Shown here piece after piece: positions 27,798-37,242 of a stretch of DNA of 64,000 nucleotides. Numbering within the stretch: position 1 is the first letter of the stretch; each line of letters starts with the position of its first letter. The notes below the pieces were generated by a model. The model was given only the letters and a program-made list of their open reading frames with translations, had not been told where the DNA came from and searched no databases. Location: contig JANQRR010000010.1 in NCBI GenBank assembly GCA_028284465.1, positions 85,738 through 149,737 on the forward strand. Direction: 5' to 3'. Source of the DNA: Gammaproteobacteria bacterium (lineage in GTDB: Bacteria; Pseudomonadota; Gammaproteobacteria; JAJFKO01). The position numbers and the translations under genes are program-made.

Positions 27798-28052
27798 ATG
27801 CCAAGAATTAAACTTACCCAGAGTCGTGGTTCTGACGATTTTTCCGGTGCGCTGCGCCGCTTCAAACGTGCTTGCGAAAAAGCTGGCATTCTGACTGAAA
27901 CCCGCCGTCGTGAATTTTACGAAAAGCCGACCGCAGTACGCAAACGCAAAGCTGCAGCGGCGAAAAAACGTGCAGCTAAACAACGACGCGCTGAAGATCC
28001 GGTTAGAGCTGCTGCCGAAGACCGTAGCAAAGGTGGCAGAGGCAAACGTTAA
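27798..28052 (+). CDS. rpsU: 30S ribosomal protein S21
   Basis: Small-subunit protein needed for initiation; first gene of the macromolecular synthesis operon. The core [15 protein letters not shown] and [16 protein letters not shown] is exact for the family. It has 84 residues against 71 in E. coli: the N-terminus carries an inserted QSRGSDDFS and the C-terminus a longer basic tail ([10 protein letters not shown]). An in-frame TAG just upstream fixes the start. The next gene begins 2 bases after its stop. Confidence 0.96.
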   Translation: MPRIKLTQSRGSDDFSGALRRFKRACEKAGILTETRRREFYEKPTAVRKRKAAAAKKRAAKQRRAEDPVRAAAEDRSKGGRGKR

Positions 28053-28054
28053 TT

Positions 28055-28501
28055 ATGGCGCTTAAAGACCAAATTCAAGCTGCTGTTAAAACCGCGATGC
28101 GGGAAAAAGCCAAAGAGCGGTTAGCCATTTTACGTTTGATAACCGCTGCAATTAAGCAGCAAGAAGTTGACAGCCGGCAAGAATTGAATGAATCTCAAGT
28201 GCTCGCTACGCTTGATAAAATGATCAAGCAACGCCAAGAATCCATTAAACAATTTACCGCAGGCCAACGTGATGATTTAGTGGCAAAAGAACAAGCTGAA
28301 ATTGCCGTGATCAAACAATTCTTGCCTAGTGCTTTGTCAACGGAAGAAATTGATGCATTGATCCAACAAGCCATTAATGAAACTGGGGCTGATTCAATGC
28401 AAGCAATGGGCAAAGTTATGGCTATTATCAAACCTAAGGTGCAAGGCCGGGCTGATATGGCTGCCGTTAGTCAGAAGGTTAAAGCACAGTTAACACAGTA
28501 A
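28055..28501 (+). CDS. yqeY: GatB/YqeY domain protein
   Basis: 148-residue YqeY family protein, related to the tail domain of amidotransferase subunit GatB. Strings MREKAKERLAILRLITAAIKQ, IKQFLPSALS and GADSMQAMGKVMAIIKPKVQGRADM are typical. The role is not settled; a link to tRNA handling is supposed from the GatB homology. Sits between rpsU and dnaG, as in several gammaproteobacteria. Start follows the rpsU stop by 2 bases, so probably coupled. Confidence 0.93.
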   Translation: MALKDQIQAAVKTAMREKAKERLAILRLITAAIKQQEVDSRQELNESQVLATLDKMIKQRQESIKQFTAGQRDDLVAKEQAEIAVIKQFLPSALSTEEIDALIQQAINETGADSMQAMGKVMAIIKPKVQGRADMAAVSQKVKAQLTQ

Positions 28502-28534
28502 AAATAATATCCTCGCAGAATATTTTTACAGGTA

Positions 28535-28543
28535 TGCTATAAT
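28535..28543 (+). promoter_or_regulatory. Extended -10 promoter before dnaG
   Basis: TGCTATAAT (28535-28543), a perfect -10 with TGn extension and no clear -35, 38 bases before the dnaG ATG. The same TATGCTATA context recurs before the protease gene at 50055-50063. An internal promoter would let dnaG-rpoD be expressed apart from rpsU. Confidence 0.5.
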
Positions 28544-28581
28544 CACTTTTGAAAATTAGTCGTAGTAACAAAAAAGCTATC

Positions 28582-30381
28582 ATGCCAAAACAGCACATTC
28601 CACGCCCTTTCATCGATGATGTGATCACGCGTACCGATATCGTTGAACTTATCGACGCTCGCGTTCATTTAAAAAAAGCGGGGCGTAATTATGCCGCTTG
28701 CTGCCCATTTCATGAAGAAAAAACGCCATCGTTTACGGTGAGCCCGCAAAAACAATTTTATCATTGCTTTGGTTGCGGCGCTCATGGCAACGCTATCAGC
28801 TTTTTAATAGAATACGACCGCTTAAGTTTTATTGAAGCTGTTGAAACGTTAGCGAATGCAGCGGGGCTTACTCTACCTGTTAATGCTGATCAATCTGGCC
28901 AACATAAAAATTTATCTGACCATTATGAATTACTAACAAAAGTATCAACCTATTATCAACAGCAATTGCGTCATCATGCTGAAGCTAAACAGGCAGTTGC
29001 GTATCTTAAAGCGCGCGGTGTGGATGGCCGCACTGCAAAATTATTTGCGATAGGATATGCGCCAGCTGGTTGGCATAATTTAACGACACACTTTGGTAAT
29101 AGCCGTACTATTCAGCAACAATTAACGGCTACTGGCATGCTAACAGAAAAAAACCAAAACGCTTACGATCGATTTCGCCAACGGATCATGTTTCCAATCC
29201 GTGATCCACGTGGGCGAGTGATCGGTTTCGGTGGTCGCACGCTTAATGACGACACACCGAAATATTTAAATTCTCCGGAAACCGCTATTTATCATAAAAG
29301 CAAAGCATTATATGGTTTATATGAATTGTTACAAAAGAATCGACAAGTAAATGAAATTATTATTGTCGAAGGTTATCTGGATGTTATTGCACTCGCGCAA
29401 CACGGCATTACCAACGTGGTTGCAACTTTAGGCACAGCGACTACCAAAGAACATTTACAATTATTATTTCGTTATAGTCAGCAATTAATCTTTTGCTTTG
29501 ATGGCGATGCCGCAGGCAAACAAGCTGCTTGGCGAGCTTTGCAAACCAGTTTACCCTTGCTGCAAGATGGCGTTAATATACGCTTTTTATTTCTACCTGA
29601 GGGCGAAGATCCTGATAGCATGGTGCGCCAACAGGGTGCGCAAGCATTGCAACAACAATTACAACAAGCAAGTAGTTTAGCGGATTTTATGTTTAAGGAA
29701 TTATGTGCTGATCTTGATATTGCCGATCCAGCTGGCAAAGCCAAACTTAAACACGCCGCAAGTCCACTACTAAAACAAGTGCCTGCTGGCGTATTTAAAC
29801 AATTGCTGATCGAACGCCTAGCCAAATTGATCAGAATTGATAGCAACAAACTGGATCATATGCTGGATGATAAAGCTGCACTTAGTGTAGGTGTAGCCAC
29901 AGCTCGCGGTAAACAACTTGATAAACCTATGACGCCGCTACGTCTTGCGTTGAGTTTATTGCTGCAATACCCTCAGTTAGCAGCCTCAATTCATGATCAA
30001 CAGCCACAAATTAATGCCATATCCTTACCTGGGATCGAATATTTACAACAAGTCTTGCAAATTCTTGCGCAAAATCCACAGTTAACAACCGGAGCTTTGT
30101 TAGAGTATTGGCGAGACCAACCTATTCATCCACATCTGGTAAAATTGGCCACTTGGCAACATCCTGTGCCTGAAACTGGCCTAGAAGCAGAGCTCCATGG
30201 CAGCCTCAAACGGCTTCTACATCAGCAACAAGATTATGAAATGGAGCGATTATTGACCAAGGCAACCTTGCAAGGCCTAGTTGCAGATGAAAAAAAATTA
30301 CTACAGGACTTAATAAAACGACAAAAGCAACTACAATTAAGTAAAAATAATCTCGGGGGTGACATTAGCGAAGCATCATAA
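28582..30381 (+). CDS. dnaG: DNA primase DnaG
   Basis: Synthesises RNA primers at the replication fork. 599 residues. N-terminal CHC2-type zinc finger (CCPFHEEKTPSF and HCFGCG, about 38-62), RNA polymerase/Toprim core with IIVEGYLDVIALAQHG and CFDGDAAGKQAAWRA, and a C-terminal DnaB-binding helical domain. The ATG at 28582 begins MPKQHIPRPFIDDV, the normal start; an earlier TTG would add 11 residues. Confidence 0.97.
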   Translation: MPKQHIPRPFIDDVITRTDIVELIDARVHLKKAGRNYAACCPFHEEKTPSFTVSPQKQFYHCFGCGAHGNAISFLIEYDRLSFIEAVETLANAAGLTLPVNADQSGQHKNLSDHYELLTKVSTYYQQQLRHHAEAKQAVAYLKARGVDGRTAKLFAIGYAPAGWHNLTTHFGNSRTIQQQLTATGMLTEKNQNAYDRFRQRIMFPIRDPRGRVIGFGGRTLNDDTPKYLNSPETAIYHKSKALYGLYELLQKNRQVNEIIIVEGYLDVIALAQHGITNVVATLGTATTKEHLQLLFRYSQQLIFCFDGDAAGKQAAWRALQTSLPLLQDGVNIRFLFLPEGEDPDSMVRQQGAQALQQQLQQASSLADFMFKELCADLDIADPAGKAKLKHAASPLLKQVPAGVFKQLLIERLAKLIRIDSNKLDHMLDDKAALSVGVATARGKQLDKPMTPLRLALSLLLQYPQLAASIHDQQPQINAISLPGIEYLQQVLQILAQNPQLTTGALLEYWRDQPIHPHLVKLATWQHPVPETGLEAELHGSLKRLLHQQQDYEMERLLTKATLQGLVADEKKLLQDLIKRQKQLQLSKNNLGGDISEAS

Positions 30382-30535
30382 AATAACCTAGAAAAAAAAC
30401 TGCTTTCTAAATAGAAAATCGCTAAAATGTCCTAATACTCTAGATTAGTATGTATAAAAAGGTTACAATGCAAAGTTTTATGATAAATAATTTTGTCATA
30501 AGTCATCGTCAATTATGGGAAAAGGTGCGAGCACA

Positions 30536-32563
30536 ATGCCAAAAACCAAGACTATGTCATCTAAGCCTGATAAAACTAAAAATAAAGATCAGCAAACATC
30601 TGAGCCTGATAAAACTCAAGATAAAGATCAGCAAACATCGCAATTAAAATTGCTCATTGCCAAAGGTAAAGATCAAGGTTATCTTACGCTATCTGAAATT
30701 AACGACATGCTGCCTGAAGATATTGTGGCAGAAAAAATTGATGATATCATTAATACCTGTGGTGCTTTAGGGATCGGCATCTATGAAAGTCCACCTGATG
30801 CTGACACTTTATTATTAGCGGAAGATACCGCTAGCGCCGATGATGATGAATCTGCCGTTGAAGAAGCAGCAGTAGCATTAGCATCGAGTGAATCAGAAGG
30901 TCGCACGACTGATCCTGTACGCATGTATATGCGAGAAATGGGCACCGTTGGTTTGCTAACCCGCCAAGGCGAAATCGAAATTGCTAAACGCATTGAAAGT
31001 GGTTTGCGTCAAGTACTAGCAGCATTAGCAGACTATCCTGCAGTTATTGATATCGTTTTGCAAGAATATGAACGTTATCAGAAAGATGATATTAAATTAA
31101 ATGATATCATTAACGGTTTTGCTGACACTGGCGATATTCAAGATAACTCTGCCAACACAGCTACAGCTACTGAAGATAAAGCCGACGACGAAGCTATTGA
31201 TAATAATGATACTGATAACGATAGCGATAGCGACAATGACGACGAAGAAGACGATGAATCCAGTGACAACAAAGATAATGACACTAGCCTTGCCGATTCT
31301 GGCCCTGATCCTGAGCTTGCTAATGAACGCTTCACAAAACTAAAAGAATTACATAACAAAGTTATCACTGCCGTTGTTAAGCATGGCCAAAACCATAAAA
31401 CCACTCAAGGCTTACGTAAACAGTTACGCGAAATATTTATGGAATTTAAATTAATTCCACGACAATTTGATCGATTGACGTATGTCATTCGCAATATTTT
31501 AGCTGAGATCCGCATCCAAGAGCGTATTATTATGCGTCATTGTATTCAAAAAGCTAAAATGCCTCGTGAAGCTTTCATCAAATCATTTCCAGGCAATGAA
31601 ATTAATCTAAAATGGCTTAACCGTCACTTAGAAAATCCTGATGATCCTGATGATGGCTGCAAAGTCGCTGTGCCTAAAAATGTGTGGAAGTCAGATAGAT
31701 TAAAACCTTTTGCCCGTGACATTCATCGTGCTCAAAAGAAATTAGTGAGTTTAGAAGAAGAATATTGTGTCACCATTAGTAGGATTAAAGATATCAACCG
31801 CCGCATGTCGATCGGTGAAGCGCGCGCGCGCCGTGCCAAAAAAGAAATGGTGGAAGCTAATTTACGCTTAGTTATTTCAATCGCGAAAAAATACACGAAT
31901 CGCGGCTTACAGTTTTTAGATCTTATTCAAGAAGGCAACATTGGGTTAATGAAAGCAGTCGATAAATTTGAATATCGTCGTGGTTACAAATTCTCAACCT
32001 ATGCAACTTGGTGGATCCGTCAAGCGATCACCCGATCGATTGCCGATCAAGCACGCACTATCCGTATTCCAGTGCATATGATCGAAACTATCAATAAATT
32101 AAACCGCATCACGCGACAAATCTTACAAGAAAAAGGTAAAGAACCAAGCCCGGAAGAGTTAAGCCATTTAATGAGTATTCCTGAAGATAAAATTCGTAAG
32201 ATTATGAAAATTGCTAAAGAACCTATCTCGATGGAAACTCCAATTGGCGATGATGAAGATTCACACTTAGGTGATTTTATTGAAGACATTAGTATCATGG
32301 CACCTGATGAATCCGCTACGGTCGAAAGCTTACGCGAATCAACTAAAGAAATTTTAAGCGGGCTTACTCCAAGAGAAGCTAAAGTATTGCGCATGCGCTT
32401 TGGGATCGATATGAATACGGATCACACGCTTGAAGAAGTGGGTAAACAATTTGATGTGACTCGTGAACGTATTCGTCAAATTGAAGCTAAAGCTTTGCGC
32501 AAACTTCGCCACCCTACTCGCTCAGAACAATTACGCAGTTTTCTTGATGAAGAAGCTAAGTAG
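30536..32563 (+). CDS. rpoD: RNA polymerase primary sigma factor (sigma-70)
   Basis: Housekeeping sigma factor, 675 residues. Region 1.1 ([22 protein letters not shown]), region 1.2 ([16 protein letters not shown]), a long acidic non-conserved region (Asp/Asn/Glu/Ser-rich, about 200-255), regions 2.1-2.4 ([25 protein letters not shown]), 3 and 4 ([31 protein letters not shown]). I prefer the ATG at 30536, with AAGG 10 bases upstream, over 30515. A 13-residue tandem duplication lies near the N-terminus. The acidic stretch is longer than usual. Confidence 0.97.
   Translation: MPKTKTMSSKPDKTKNKDQQTSEPDKTQDKDQQTSQLKLLIAKGKDQGYLTLSEINDMLPEDIVAEKIDDIINTCGALGIGIYESPPDADTLLLAEDTASADDDESAVEEAAVALASSESEGRTTDPVRMYMREMGTVGLLTRQGEIEIAKRIESGLRQVLAALADYPAVIDIVLQEYERYQKDDIKLNDIINGFADTGDIQDNSANTATATEDKADDEAIDNNDTDNDSDSDNDDEEDDESSDNKDNDTSLADSGPDPELANERFTKLKELHNKVITAVVKHGQNHKTTQGLRKQLREIFMEFKLIPRQFDRLTYVIRNILAEIRIQERIIMRHCIQKAKMPREAFIKSFPGNEINLKWLNRHLENPDDPDDGCKVAVPKNVWKSDRLKPFARDIHRAQKKLVSLEEEYCVTISRIKDINRRMSIGEARARRAKKEMVEANLRLVISIAKKYTNRGLQFLDLIQEGNIGLMKAVDKFEYRRGYKFSTYATWWIRQAITRSIADQARTIRIPVHMIETINKLNRITRQILQEKGKEPSPEELSHLMSIPEDKIRKIMKIAKEPISMETPIGDDEDSHLGDFIEDISIMAPDESATVESLRESTKEILSGLTPREAKVLRMRFGIDMNTDHTLEEVGKQFDVTRERIRQIEAKALRKLRHPTRSEQLRSFLDEEAK
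30563..30640 (+). repeat. In-frame 39-base tandem duplication in rpoD
   Basis: Copies 30563-30601 and 30602-30640 differ at three bases or so. Each encodes a 13-residue unit of the form (K/E)PDKT-x-(N/D)KDQQTS ahead of region 1.1. The length, a multiple of three, keeps the frame. Confidence 0.9.
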
Positions 32564-32615
32564 TTGCAGTTGCAAAGTTACCGTTGGATAGTTACTTAAG
32601 TTGTTTAGCTTTAAC

Positions 32616-32643
32616 TTGATCAGAATTCATAAGCGTGTAAAAT
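32616..32643 (+). promoter_or_regulatory. Promoter of the tRNA gene
   Basis: TTGATC (32616-32621), 16-base spacer, TAAAAT (32638-32643), placing the transcription start about 12 bases before the tRNA. Plausible but unproven; the tRNA may also be read through from rpoD. Confidence 0.45.
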
Positions 32644-32664
32644 TGTAACTTCTTCTATTCTTAC

Positions 32665-32738
<74 letters not shown>

Positions 32739-32804
32739 TTATATTTCTGCTGATAACCCTTTATGTTTTCACTAGCTACTCTAGCTTCTAGCTATTGGAA
32801 CAAT

Positions 32805-33257
32805 TTATTTTTTATTTATTTTGTTTTTTAACAAAGCCACCTTATTAACAGACATTAAAACTTTTGTATGGTGATGTCCTGAGAACCAATGAAATAATGT
32901 GCCGGTTAAAAGAACTCGATTACCTTCTTTCATTTTCACCCAATCGCGATCGTGCATTATGACAAGCTGTATCACTTTCATATTTTTTTCTGGTTCATTT
33001 AAAACATCGTCAGAGATTTTGACGTGGGGCAATAAATTAACATCGACAGGTTTATCGAGCACCAAGTAATATCCTATTTCCTTAATATCACCATGCTTAA
33101 TATCTTCATAGTTTGGTGGCCCTGGGGATACCTTAATTTTAATGATCCCGGTAAGTTTGGTGATTGAAGGTTCATAATAAACTAATTGATTACCTGCAAA
33201 GGCAGTTGAAGTAGTAAATAAAATAAAAAAAAACCATATAACCTTTGCGAAATTCAT
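32805..33257 (-). CDS. Secreted DUF4431-type protein
   Basis: 150 residues with a clear signal peptide (MNFAKVIWFFFILFTTSTAFA, cleaved after AFA near residue 21). The C-terminal string LTGTLFHWFSGHHHTKVLM is the DUF4431 signature; the middle carries a predicted beta-rich fold with ISDDVLNEPEKN. Function unknown; probably periplasmic or exported. It stands alone after the tRNA. A truncated copy of its first 42 codons lies at 37010-37134. The 200 bases upstream of it show no gene. Confidence 0.75.
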   Translation of the reverse strand: MNFAKVIWFFFILFTTSTAFAGNQLVYYEPSITKLTGIIKIKVSPGPPNYEDIKHGDIKEIGYYLVLDKPVDVNLLPHVKISDDVLNEPEKNMKVIQLVIMHDRDWVKMKEGNRVLLTGTLFHWFSGHHHTKVLMSVNKVALLKNKINKK

Positions 33258-33455
33258 ATTTTTACTCGAATATATTAGTTAACAACGATATTAGAAAATT
33301 CGTATTTTACCAAACTAAAAATAAGGCACCGAAGACTCTTAATAAATCAAGCTTCAACATTATAACCATTTCAGAGAATGAAATTAATAATTATTAAATT
33401 TTTTTCTAATGAAGCAATCAGAAATTATTCATAAAGCTAATTGAGAATGCTAAAG

Positions 33456-33647
33456 CTAATTAGTTTTAGTTCTACGCTGATAGATCTTTTTTGTTTTTCG
33501 CCGAGGAATATCAATATTGAGCTTTCTTTTACTTGGCTTAATACCTTCAACCCCACAAGAAGTTCTCACCGACGTTTCGATGAGTTTTTCTCGCTTCGTA
33601 GGATCCTTAAGATAAGGATTAGTATGAATAAGTAATTTTGATGTCAT
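33456..33647 (-). CDS. Small hypothetical protein of the NPYLKDP type
   Basis: 63 residues, very basic. The string HTNPYLKDPTKREKLIETSVRTSCGVEGI looks like a conserved small-protein family seen in various bacteria, which makes it more likely real than chance; I cannot name a function. C-terminus is Lys/Arg-rich (RRKTKKIYQRRTK). It is downstream of the AbiE pair and a 49-residue ORF on the same strand, and could be part of that locus. Confidence 0.5.
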   Translation of the reverse strand: MTSKLLIHTNPYLKDPTKREKLIETSVRTSCGVEGIKPSKRKLNIDIPRRKTKKIYQRRTKTN

Positions 33648-33768
33648 AATAATAAGTTATACCATAAATAACGTAGCCGCATACAGACAATCACTGCGGG
33701 ATTTTTGCGGGACTTTTTCACCTCTCGGTAGTGTACTATCATGCAAATACAAACAGATCGGCCTTTCA

Positions 33769-33918
33769 TTAAACAAATAAAGTCTCTGTGATTTCTTCTG
33801 GCAGCATATGTTTTGGCAAATTAGCAAAAAGATTACCACGGCCTTCTTTCCTACCTATACCTATCTCTATTCCTTGTCGCTTTATTTTAAGCTTTTTAAA
33901 ATCATATTCTTCGCGCAT
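33769..33918 (-). CDS. Tiny ORF directly after the AbiEii gene
   Basis: 49 codons from ATG at 33916-33918, 24 bases after the AbiEii stop, with GAGA upstream. It begins MREEYDFKKLKIKRQGIE, a beginning common among very small antitoxin-like proteins, then continues with Gly/Lys-rich sequence and ends LPEEITETLFV. Function unknown. Spacing suggests it is translated from the same message as the AbiE pair. Confidence 0.45.
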   Translation of the reverse strand: MREEYDFKKLKIKRQGIEIGIGRKEGRGNLFANLPKHMLPEEITETLFV

Positions 33919-33941
33919 AATTGTTCTCAATACTGATTAAA

Positions 33942-34826
33942 TTAAAATACTCTTTTAGAAAAATCTTGCAATTTACCTAGCACTTTATTCAAATTAAAAG
34001 TACCTACATTTCTATTTCGAAGCGTTTGCACAAGTTCAGTTAAAATTTTTCTATGCAATTCATCTTCAATAACATTATTAAATTCTATTAAATTTTCATT
34101 TGAATTCTGAATTTTCTGGATCACATAAGCAATAAGATTTTCATCATTAAAATTAATAATTTTATTTTCTAGCGCAATGTGAATATCATAGAAATCACGA
34201 ATAGCTAGTCGATTCCTTGTTAATGCTGCTTTAATCTTTTCAGCATATGCCTCATATTTACTAAGACTATGAAATGTAAATGGCATAACCACATACTCCC
34301 CAGTAAAAGGTGCCTGTAATACTGTTCGCAACTTGGTTAAAATGGGAGCCATAAGTAATTCTCCTCTTAGACCAATATCAATTAATATCCTACCTTTCTT
34401 TTTACTAATTACTGAATCATATTGTAGCTCGGCATTATATTGCCTTGATTCGTTACTACCTGTTAACATCTTTTTTACATAAAAATTGGGGAAATGCTCA
34501 ACTATATCATTGATGATCGATTTAAATGGCTTGACTCGATTGCTACGTTGCTTACGGGTCGACGTTGCAGGCACTGGTATCGTAAAGTCTAAATCTTCAC
34601 TTAACCGATAAAAACCAGCATAAGCTTTTGCAAGTAATGTCCCACCTTTAAATACTAAAGAATTAGTTGAACGCTGAGCAAGATAAGTTAGAGTAACCGT
34701 ACAGAAATAATCTTTCTCTATTAGCTCCGGTGCAAACCCAGTTTCAGCTGCCGTGTAGTCTATAGCAGATATAAATTGATTTTTATCGTGATGTAATGTC
34801 ACATTATTTAGTATGTTCTCCGACAT
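33942..34826 (-). CDS. AbiEii-type nucleotidyltransferase toxin
   Basis: Type IV toxin-antitoxin toxin, 294 residues, of the DUF1814/AbiEii group of nucleotidyltransferase-like proteins that modify tRNA 3' ends or use NTP/GTP. N-terminal motif FKGGTLLAKAY followed by SEDLDFTI gives the Gly-Gly and Asp-x-Asp pattern of the active site; KKGRILIDIGLR adds the third acidic residue. ATG at 34826 has GGGGGA 9 bases upstream; the 34832 TTG is not needed. It overlaps the antitoxin gene by 23 bases. A short remnant of a diverged copy is at 35730-35775. Confidence 0.88.
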   Translation of the reverse strand: MSENILNNVTLHHDKNQFISAIDYTAAETGFAPELIEKDYFCTVTLTYLAQRSTNSLVFKGGTLLAKAYAGFYRLSEDLDFTIPVPATSTRKQRSNRVKPFKSIINDIVEHFPNFYVKKMLTGSNESRQYNAELQYDSVISKKKGRILIDIGLRGELLMAPILTKLRTVLQAPFTGEYVVMPFTFHSLSKYEAYAEKIKAALTRNRLAIRDFYDIHIALENKIINFNDENLIAYVIQKIQNSNENLIEFNNVIEDELHRKILTELVQTLRNRNVGTFNLNKVLGKLQDFSKRVF

Positions 34827-35622
34827 TATCAATAATCCCCCATGTTTTATTTGTTATACCTTTTGTTTTACTATAAGGATCTAATAAAACCCAACCTTGA
34901 GTTCGCTTTAGTGTTTTTAATATAGATTTAACTAGCCGATCATTTTGTCCTAACTGATAAAGGTAATAACCGATCCGTCTTCTCGTACTAATATTCCCAT
35001 ATTTAATGGTTACAGAAATCAATTCTTGTAAAAAATTTGGGACATCTAAATTTCTTTTTATCCATTCATAAGCTGCTGGCAAAGTATTATACCTACGCCA
35101 ATCAATAAATGCATCAACAATTGTTCGAGTTAATGTTGCAACCTTTATCTCGCGATCATTAAAAAGTTCTTGTGACGTTGTTCCTCCTAGCCGTTGCTTA
35201 GCAACTTTTATAAATCGAACGGTAAGTTTACCTAATTGTTTTTGTCCTGAAAGTTTATCATTATACACAGTCATTACATTTGGCACTTGCTCAGTTAAGC
35301 CATAATAATTAAAAGCATAAAGTCCACTAATATAATAACTAGCACTTAACTCTTCCATTAAATGACTAATCATGTAACCAGCACTAGGTTGCCATTTTCC
35401 TCCAGGAGGAATTTTTTTAGGAACCAAGTAGACACCTCGTTTTAATCGGACAATTAAACCTTTTGTTGTTAAGTTACTTAGTAGATTTCGTTCTTGTTTT
35501 GCTGACATTTTAAAGGCTGACTGCAATTCACCAAGACGAAAGATTTCCTTTCCTCGCATTTGGATGTATGCAAAGAATTGTGTACTGAGTGGGCCTAATG
35601 TAGGAAGATTTCGCTTTTTCAT
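34804..35622 (-). CDS. AbiEi-type antitoxin / regulator
   Basis: Partner of the nucleotidyltransferase downstream. 272 residues: an N-terminal winged helix (about 20-65; FRLGELQSAFKMSAKQERNL, then LTTKGLIVRLKRGVYLVPK) and a C-terminal AbiEi domain (FNYYGLTEQVP, IVDAFIDWRRY). AbiEi antitoxins repress their own promoter and block the toxin without direct stable binding (type IV). The gene overlaps abiEii, so production is coupled. A fragment matching bases 35201-35275 of this gene lies at 37148-37222. Confidence 0.87.
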   Translation of the reverse strand: MKKRNLPTLGPLSTQFFAYIQMRGKEIFRLGELQSAFKMSAKQERNLLSNLTTKGLIVRLKRGVYLVPKKIPPGGKWQPSAGYMISHLMEELSASYYISGLYAFNYYGLTEQVPNVMTVYNDKLSGQKQLGKLTVRFIKVAKQRLGGTTSQELFNDREIKVATLTRTIVDAFIDWRRYNTLPAAYEWIKRNLDVPNFLQELISVTIKYGNISTRRRIGYYLYQLGQNDRLVKSILKTLKRTQGWVLLDPYSKTKGITNKTWGIIDNVGEHTK

Positions 35623-35729
35623 AATTATTTACGATAATCGTCTAGCAGACGATTATCAAGAAATAAAATGCAAAATATCAAATTTTTTACAAAATTTACC
35701 CTGATTCAAAAATCATCAAAATGGTGTTA

Positions 35730-35775
35730 CAAACCCAGTTTGCACGGCCGTGTAGTCTATGGCGGACATAAATTG
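35730..35775 (-). pseudogene. Remnant of a second AbiEii gene
   Basis: 46 bases closely match 34733-34778 inside the AbiEii gene (about eight differences). On the minus strand it still reads FMSAIDYTAVQTGF against FISAIDYTAAETGF in the intact gene, then stops. It lies upstream of the AbiE operon, so it is left over from an older or partial duplication. Confidence 0.75.
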
Positions 35776-35881
35776 TGTATTTGACATTTGCATCTAAAAA
35801 CTTTTCAGGCTCATTTTGTATTGGACAAAGCCAAATCAATTGATTAAAATATCATCGGATTTTAGCTAGGAAAATACGAGG

Positions 35882-36841
35882 ATGCAAATGTTAAATTTTA
35901 ATATTATTTATAAGGCTATCATACACCTCACAGTCGTTAATCTCATCCTAGGGATTATATTTGGGATTTTGCGAAATTCTTCGGCAGATAATGAATTGCT
36001 TTACCTTAACATTTTTTTCAGCGCTACTATTATTGCTTGTATTTGCATAAATACATATTGTAAAAAACTTTCATTGCATATTAAAACGCAACGCACGGTA
36101 AGTATTATCACCATTTTATTTGGTACCTTGTTTTTCGCAATAGTTATATCAGCCTGCCTTTATATGCTAGCGCCGAATGACTTTTTTCTAGATATCGCCA
36201 TTCCATCGCTTGTTCTAACACCTTCTCTATACGCCATCATGATGGTTTCAAAGGTTATTTCTAACAAGCGATATTGTGAAGAAGAAAATATCCAACTACC
36301 TTATTCAACTTATTTCAACACACCCAATATGCGGCCGCCTTTTGTTTGGCATCTGTTTTACTTATGTAGCACTTTCTTCGATTATAGTTGGTGGCTTGAC
36401 AATATCAATAAATGGTATGAAAGGGAAAAAAATAAAAAAAATTGGCATATTAACATTTACGCACTCTTTCCTAGCTTCATTCTAAAAGGTTTTCAAAACG
36501 ATATTAATAAAATTTGCGCTAAACACAATGTAGTATTACCCAGGTTATCAAGGCACTTTTGGTCTAAACTTCATATATATAAATATATATTTTTTCTAAT
36601 TAGACCTGCCATATTGTTGCTAGTGATAGCAATATTTTTCATCCCAACAGCATCTGCTCCCATAATCGTTGTAAATATCATATATTTATTTATACTACGA
36701 GGCTTTGCTATGCATCTTATTTTAAAAACGACGAACACTATTAATATGGTTATTACATACAATGCAACAAAGTCATACGATACCCCATCTATCATGCTTG
36801 CTGAAGATATTACACTCAAGAAAAGTCAGTCATGTAGATAA
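35882..36841 (+). CDS. Hypothetical multi-pass membrane protein
   Basis: Not recognised. 319 residues with about seven hydrophobic segments: four in the first 125 residues (LILGIIFGIL; IFFSATIIACICI; FGTLFFAIVISAC; IPSLVLTPSLYAIM), one near 160 (HLFYLCSTFF) and two in the C-terminal third (IRPAILLLVIAIFF; VVNIIYLFIL). A basic, Trp- and Asn-rich loop lies between. AT-rich, with many Ile codons, and flanked by degenerate gene pieces, it looks like transferred material. No partner gene is evident. Confidence 0.65.
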   Translation: MQMLNFNIIYKAIIHLTVVNLILGIIFGILRNSSADNELLYLNIFFSATIIACICINTYCKKLSLHIKTQRTVSIITILFGTLFFAIVISACLYMLAPNDFFLDIAIPSLVLTPSLYAIMMVSKVISNKRYCEEENIQLPYSTYFNTPNMRPPFVWHLFYLCSTFFDYSWWLDNINKWYEREKNKKNWHINIYALFPSFILKGFQNDINKICAKHNVVLPRLSRHFWSKLHIYKYIFFLIRPAILLLVIAIFFIPTASAPIIVVNIIYLFILRGFAMHLILKTTNTINMVITYNATKSYDTPSIMLAEDITLKKSQSCR

Positions 36842-37009
36842 CGTAAAATTTCTTGGTTATTCAGGTTTAACTAAACTAGAGACATAACAATAGGTATAAG
36901 AAATACAATGAATTCGTTCTAGTTAGTCAAATATAGTAGGCTATGCAGCTTATCTCCTATAAACTAGCACGTACAGGGACAGTTAATAATTTTGGCCCAG
37001 GTTCATATT

Positions 37010-37134
37010 TTAATTTTAATGATCCCAGTAAGTTTGGTGATTGAAGGTTCATAATCAACTAATCGATTATCTGCAAAGGCAGTTGAAGTAGTAAATAAAA
37101 CAAGAAAAAACCATATAACCTTTGCGAAATTCAT
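37010..37134 (-). pseudogene. Truncated copy of the DUF4431 gene (5' end)
   Basis: About 125 bases nearly identical to 33132-33257: start codon, signal peptide and about 20 further codons of the DUF4431 gene, then homology ends. Differences are scattered single bases and short insertions. It is followed at once by a fragment of the AbiEi gene. The stretch 36842-37242 otherwise holds no gene. Confidence 0.88.
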
Positions 37135-37147
37135 CATATTTAACAGT

Positions 37148-37222
37148 GTAACTTTTATAAGTCAAACGGTAAGTTTACCTAACTGTTTTTGTCCTGAAAG
37201 TTTATCATTATACATAGCCATT
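37148..37222 (-). pseudogene. Internal fragment of an AbiEi gene copy
   Basis: 75 bases match 35201-35275 in the AbiEi gene (about seven differences), covering the codons for LGKLTVRFIKV and NDKLSGQK. It sits 14 bases from the DUF4431 fragment, although the parents are 2 kb apart, so the two pieces were brought together by rearrangement or deletion. Confidence 0.85.
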
Positions 37223-37242
37223 TGGTTTTTCATGAAAAATAG

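Noticed and set aside
30450..30647. Small protein with a [13 protein letters not shown] repeat before rpoD
   Set aside because: It is the same 39-base duplication read in a different frame from rpoD.
33657..33839. Minus-strand reading frame of 60 codons beside the small ORFs
   Set aside because: Cys-rich, no ribosome site, and overlaps the better 49-codon ORF in another frame.
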